Assembly: GCA_001839685.1 (NCBI GenBank)
Contig: MLAK01000393.1
Coordinates: 47,916-111,915, forward strand
Direction: 5' to 3'
DNA: 64,000 nt
Source: Tritrichomonas foetus
Lineage: Eukaryota > Parabasalia > Tritrichomonadida > Tritrichomonadidae
Below the pieces are notes generated by a model that was not told where the DNA came from, made no database searches, and saw only the letters and a list, made by a program, of their open reading frames with translations. This document shows positions 61,501-64,000 of the stretch, one piece after another; positions within the stretch are counted from its first letter, which is position 1, and each line of letters opens with the position of its first letter. The position numbers and the translations under genes were made by a program.

Positions 61501-63954
61501 AATTTGAAGGAATTTGAAGAGCTGAATCAATGTTTGATGATTAATTTCTTGTAAAATAGTTTGAGGATCACACGCATTAATTAATCTCATTAAAATTACA
61601 CTTGCCCATTGCCCGAAAGATTTGGAATAAAAATGATAGATCATTCTATTCTTTTCGTCTTTGGATATTTCATCAGCCTGTGAATAATGATATAGGAAAA
61701 AACTTGGCGGACTAACAAAAAGTGGCCAATCGACGAATGTATGAGGAACAATTGGAATAAATTTCTCAGTGCTTTTTATATCATTTAATAAGTTTTTAAC
61801 TATAGTTGGACTTTGCTTAATCCAGTTTGGATATTTTATAATTTTTTGACGAGAAGAAATATAACCAACCATTTCTAGATTTTCATCTGGCTCGGTCTGA
61901 AACATGTTGTCCATATTTTCTTTCCAATTAAGTGATTGGTAGTAATTTTTATTCACAGTAATTGAGTTTACTCTACAAGCTGTTGCAGCAGAAATAACTA
62001 TTCTAAATTCGAATTCTCTATCAGGTCTTTTCATTACATTAATCATCTTTCCATTATAATGAATTACAATATTTTGGTTGTTATTTATAGTAAAAGTAAT
62101 ATGATTAGAATCAGATGAATTTAGTTCAATGCTTGAGTAAGGAAAAATCATTCCTGTTTGAGTATGTATTATTAAATAGGGACAATATTTTTCTAAAGAA
62201 TCAGAAATAACGCCAATAAATCCATCAAAACCACGATCACTAACAATGTCGACATTATATATATTATTTTTTAAAATAGGTGATAAATAAGTGATTGCAT
62301 CTATAGAACTAGAAGTCAAAACAGAAAATCCTTGAAAAGAATTGATTGTCCTTTTGTTATATATTTCATTTATGATTGATTGTGTTTCATAAATTGTGTC
62401 AATTGGATTAATGAATTGTGATAATAGTTCAATTAATATTTCACGAAATGATGGACTCAAATCATTTACATTATCTTCATCTTTCAAATAAAATGATAAT
62501 GATTTATGGAAAATTGAACTTGATATCAAGCTTTTAAAAGATATTTCGAAAAATGATGAAATAAATTCAAAGTTTGGATACATGAAACAACAAAAAGGGA
62601 TTTCTGGTTCAATATAAAAATTACATTGTGAAATGTCAGATATAGATGACTCATTTGTAATTGGGAGTTTTACAGCCGTATTAATGTTAAAAAGTAAAGC
62701 TGCATGTACAATTTTATCTTTTGACTCCCGAAAAACAATTGGACAGTTTGGTCTAAAAACCTCTGTGTTTCCTCCTAAAATTGAGAAAACAGCACAAATA
62801 TCTTCTTCAATGCAATCATATGGATTAATCGATTCGATTTTTTCAATTAAAAGCATAGTAAGAGTATTGGATCTCACTAAAATTTTACGTAGGAGGGAAA
62901 TAATTTCGCAAGCTCTTTCTAAATTTTCACTATTAAGTATATCTTTCCCGATTAGTGCTATTATTTTAGAAAAATAATCTTTTAAATAATTCAATATGCT
63001 TTCATTTTGTGAAATATCGATAAGACTATAGAGTGATTCTAATGTAGCTAAAGAAATTAAATGAGCATTTTCAGGTCTCGCATTTAGCAAGCAATTAATA
63101 ATCTTTTGATAAATTTGTATACTGCATTTATGAGTTTTTAGAGCATCTACAATACAAAACCATTCATTAGGATTTTTAGACGAGAAATCATCATTCTCTT
63201 TAAAATAATCGGGAATAAACCCGATACGATTATAACATAGACCGAAAAATCGTGGATTAGTGAAAATATCTTTCATTAAAGATTTCATCAGACTTCCAAT
63301 TACATCAACATTTGTTTCTTGATGTATACCGCTTTTCAACAACTTATGAACTATTAATGCTAAATGTGAAGAATTATTGCTAATAGCTCGTTGTAGAAAC
63401 TGGGAGATGTGTTGTGAAGATTTATTAGATTTATCATATTTAATAATAGCTGATAATCCATCAAAATTATCAATTAATGACAAAGCAATTCCGATTGATT
63501 GATCAAAAATTTCATGGATTTGAAATGAATAAGTAACATCAAGAATTGAAAATCCAATATTGGTTAACATTAAACGATTTTTTTGATTAGATATATAATT
63601 TTTAAAAGAACTTGGATGATCTGGTGATAAAACAAAATCAGATAAAAGTTTTGGTGCATTATCACTTTGAGTAAATGAGCTTTTCATTCTTAAAAGCATT
63701 CGACATTTAGTGAAAATCATATCAATGTTCCCATTATCACGAAATATAGCACGTGCAGTATTTCGCACACGAAGCATTTGTTCTAAAGATGGACGTAAAT
63801 TATCTAAATTAATAGTATTTCCTTCACACTCAAAGTTAGAAAATAAATCTAAATGATATAAGCAGGCTGTGAAAAATAATAAATCTAATTCAAGAAATGG
63901 ACTCTTTAAATTTTTATTCATTGGTGCTTTATATTTTTTATAAATAATTGGCAT
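58579..63954 (-). CDS. HECT-domain E3 ubiquitin-protein ligase, possibly 5'-incomplete
   Basis: 1791 residues from ATG 63954, but the frame stays open without a stop to the right edge, so the real start may lie outside. The C-terminal 350 residues are a HECT domain: SAIDLGGPGRELFSEIS at its start, GIVMRTGLSQSLPFSPIVWK, then the catalytic loop GAATCFSRMYLPPYST with the acceptor Cys encoded at 58678-58680. The domain ends with the normal LAYQKITLAIE helix and a short tail. HECT ligases accept ubiquitin from an E2 on this Cys before passing it to a substrate. The 1400-residue N-terminal part is a helical, armadillo-like solenoid with beta-rich SPRY-like stretches near 61900-62200, the typical substrate-binding scaffold in trichomonad HECT proteins. 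Stop is TAAA. Confidence 0.9.
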   Translation of the reverse strand: MPIIYKKYKAPMNKNLKSPFLELDLLFFTACLYHLDLFSNFECEGNTINLDNLRPSLEQMLRVRNTARAIFRDNGNIDMIFTKCRMLLRMKSSFTQSDNAPKLLSDFVLSPDHPSSFKNYISNQKNRLMLTNIGFSILDVTYSFQIHEIFDQSIGIALSLIDNFDGLSAIIKYDKSNKSSQHISQFLQRAISNNSSHLALIVHKLLKSGIHQETNVDVIGSLMKSLMKDIFTNPRFFGLCYNRIGFIPDYFKENDDFSSKNPNEWFCIVDALKTHKCSIQIYQKIINCLLNARPENAHLISLATLESLYSLIDISQNESILNYLKDYFSKIIALIGKDILNSENLERACEIISLLRKILVRSNTLTMLLIEKIESINPYDCIEEDICAVFSILGGNTEVFRPNCPIVFRESKDKIVHAALLFNINTAVKLPITNESSISDISQCNFYIEPEIPFCCFMYPNFEFISSFFEISFKSLISSSIFHKSLSFYLKDEDNVNDLSPSFREILIELLSQFINPIDTIYETQSIINEIYNKRTINSFQGFSVLTSSSIDAITYLSPILKNNIYNVDIVSDRGFDGFIGVISDSLEKYCPYLIIHTQTGMIFPYSSIELNSSDSNHITFTINNNQNIVIHYNGKMINVMKRPDREFEFRIVISAATACRVNSITVNKNYYQSLNWKENMDNMFQTEPDENLEMVGYISSRQKIIKYPNWIKQSPTIVKNLLNDIKSTEKFIPIVPHTFVDWPLFVSPPSFFLYHYSQADEISKDEKNRMIYHFYSKSFGQWASVILMRLINACDPQTILQEINHQTLIQLFKFLQIPLETYDLPKLKKREFPFSLSDSVLSENAILNEQNFDFQDEMQNCLKIIIENQPIITVLLKNHIKLMLNNPSTHLLCDTTMNVQYFDLRYDQACLNITSNIKETESMIISFTTFNNFHDLTISTIDLNNRTTNHPFPLIIANDYYVSLNITKFKNHKIPLQVLFINKQNNRWVYGTVFELILILKQYYLLTNDKLFVRTTLVQLILMGSPFIWPFLPEILLYYSQAYLSPLEITLSYQRKLLCVASLIKTYETHLNPAIISFYIKEKRSLLSNLQSLLAPYFLEFYLNPPSEQGITQNDNDQAKENDRQRSNNRKVSIEIPKLDIGPIYDVLGLFFVYTSLIPKLRTIKGYPFWEALPIWIAISSELENEQCEAVLKKIKTGIFEVSNPHMQKCRISLSQSLNIQHYSDSIILISNSPNFEQPSAVLSGDDIFKPYRFKNKKLYLSTIEIFGDVKFILSLEQSKGHSKSSKSKNLTTSQIDIGKIHDKFVEEMTIFIENWAQQNTSDILSLIPSQLLNQQQFDPIKQSILLSMGSFNPFPPRVVLFVGFIIHKINYFYKKHHDCIPNSFWKTAQSLISFDEVMKEFLNDIVTVEIPTPISIQINRHEAHRLILDGFGDSSSSIISQFSKIVAIKSNRDFQTSTIPWHVKFVGESAIDLGGPGRELFSEISASIFEPTSNLFISCPNQRNHCGNYRDTFIPFSTLNIFSRAQQYTAIGVFLGIVMRTGLSQSLPFSPIVWKAIANEKLTENDVLLIDSRLSEYFKRIREARNDPNFVEHFGIHWIIEDWDGSILTIPNPTNSDIVQGSQVNIYIANCIKRRIERIYENVRFIKEGFYRNIGFSDHQFMEGNILSLLAQGSNVITTEQLQKIVKFDGEIVNYKNVIKNFWIAVSRMTNTQRSLLLKFITTLTRLPNPDIQKDFSIKIVLMINGNESSLPGAATCFSRMYLPPYSTADLAYQKITLAIESCQTMENS

Positions 63955-64000
63955 TCTCGACTGAATCTTTTCGTTATTTAAGAAATTGTTAATTTTTTCG

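Noticed and set aside
1..64000. CRISPR arrays, insertion sequences, Shine-Dalgarno sites or operons
   Set aside because: Gene structure, domains and TAAA stops show eukaryotic nuclear DNA; none of these prokaryotic features was seen.
1..64000. Canonical trichomonad introns with ACTAACACACAG 3' ends
   Set aside because: The motif was not found on either strand; only the atypical 22-nt candidate at 42838-42859 remains.

Overview
The window looks like nuclear DNA of a trichomonad (Parabasalia), most likely a Tritrichomonas-type species. The evidence is AT-rich, long intergenic gaps, almost no introns, short signal peptides, and gene families expanded in this group: TKL-like kinases with Sel1 repeats, DUF3447/ankyrin proteins, BTB-like plus discoidin proteins, membrane-anchored subtilisins and a divergent ubiquitin-L40 fusion. 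Thirteen of 22 genes with a visible stop end in TAAA, the stop-overlapping polyadenylation signal known from Trichomonas. Species identity is inferred from content, not proven.

Layout. 1-2096 (-) is the N-terminal part of a secreted parallel beta-helix surface protein. 4561-7728 (+) is a RapGAP/RalGAP-like gene broken by one in-frame TGA. 7959-10184 (+) is a Sel1-repeat kinase with lost catalytic residues. 12316-13218 (+) is a PQ-loop membrane protein. 15012-13768 (-) is an HxxxDG acyltransferase-like protein. 15593-18769 (+) is a membrane subtilisin. 19468-19866 (+) is ubiquitin-L40. 20424-20939 (-) is an Asn-rich hypothetical. 21467-22411 (-) is a bacterial-type DUF3737 protein. 22995-24464 (+) has a C2-like domain. 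24845-25942 (+) fuses a saposin-like domain to a fungal-type SUN domain. 27114-28457 (+) is glutamate dehydrogenase. 28732-30623 (+) is a decayed ankyrin gene. 32206-34152 (+) is beta-hexosaminidase. 34571-35758 (-) is a PP1-like phosphatase.

The second half holds a STPGR axonemal protein (37188-38243, -), a second acyltransferase paralogue (38653-40050, +), a coiled-coil protein with a possible 22-nt intron (40354-43147, -), a deleted relic of the acyltransferase family (43474-43823, -), a divergent Spt5-like protein with a PIP-box-like tail (44082-45566, +), a BTB-like/discoidin protein (45805-47121, +), a four-GAF cyclic-nucleotide phosphodiesterase that has lost a metal-binding His (47441-51652, -), an R2R3 Myb factor (53034-53735, +), a CPAP/SAS-4-like basal-body protein (57080-58330, -) and a large HECT ubiquitin ligase that may run off the right edge (58579-63954, -).

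The genes do not form an operon-like pathway; this is a typical mixed eukaryotic neighbourhood. Themes are cell surface and secretion (beta-helix protein, subtilisin, saposin-SUN, hexosaminidase), signalling (GAP, kinase, phosphatase, phosphodiesterase), cytoskeleton (STPGR, CPAP) and ubiquitin (ubiquitin-L40, HECT). The most notable items are the saposin-SUN fusion, the DUF3737 gene of bacterial type, the Spt5-PIP architecture, the degenerate kinase and phosphodiesterase catalytic sites, a 141-bp MITE-like element with TA flanks (36506-36646), and the candidate 22-nt intron.
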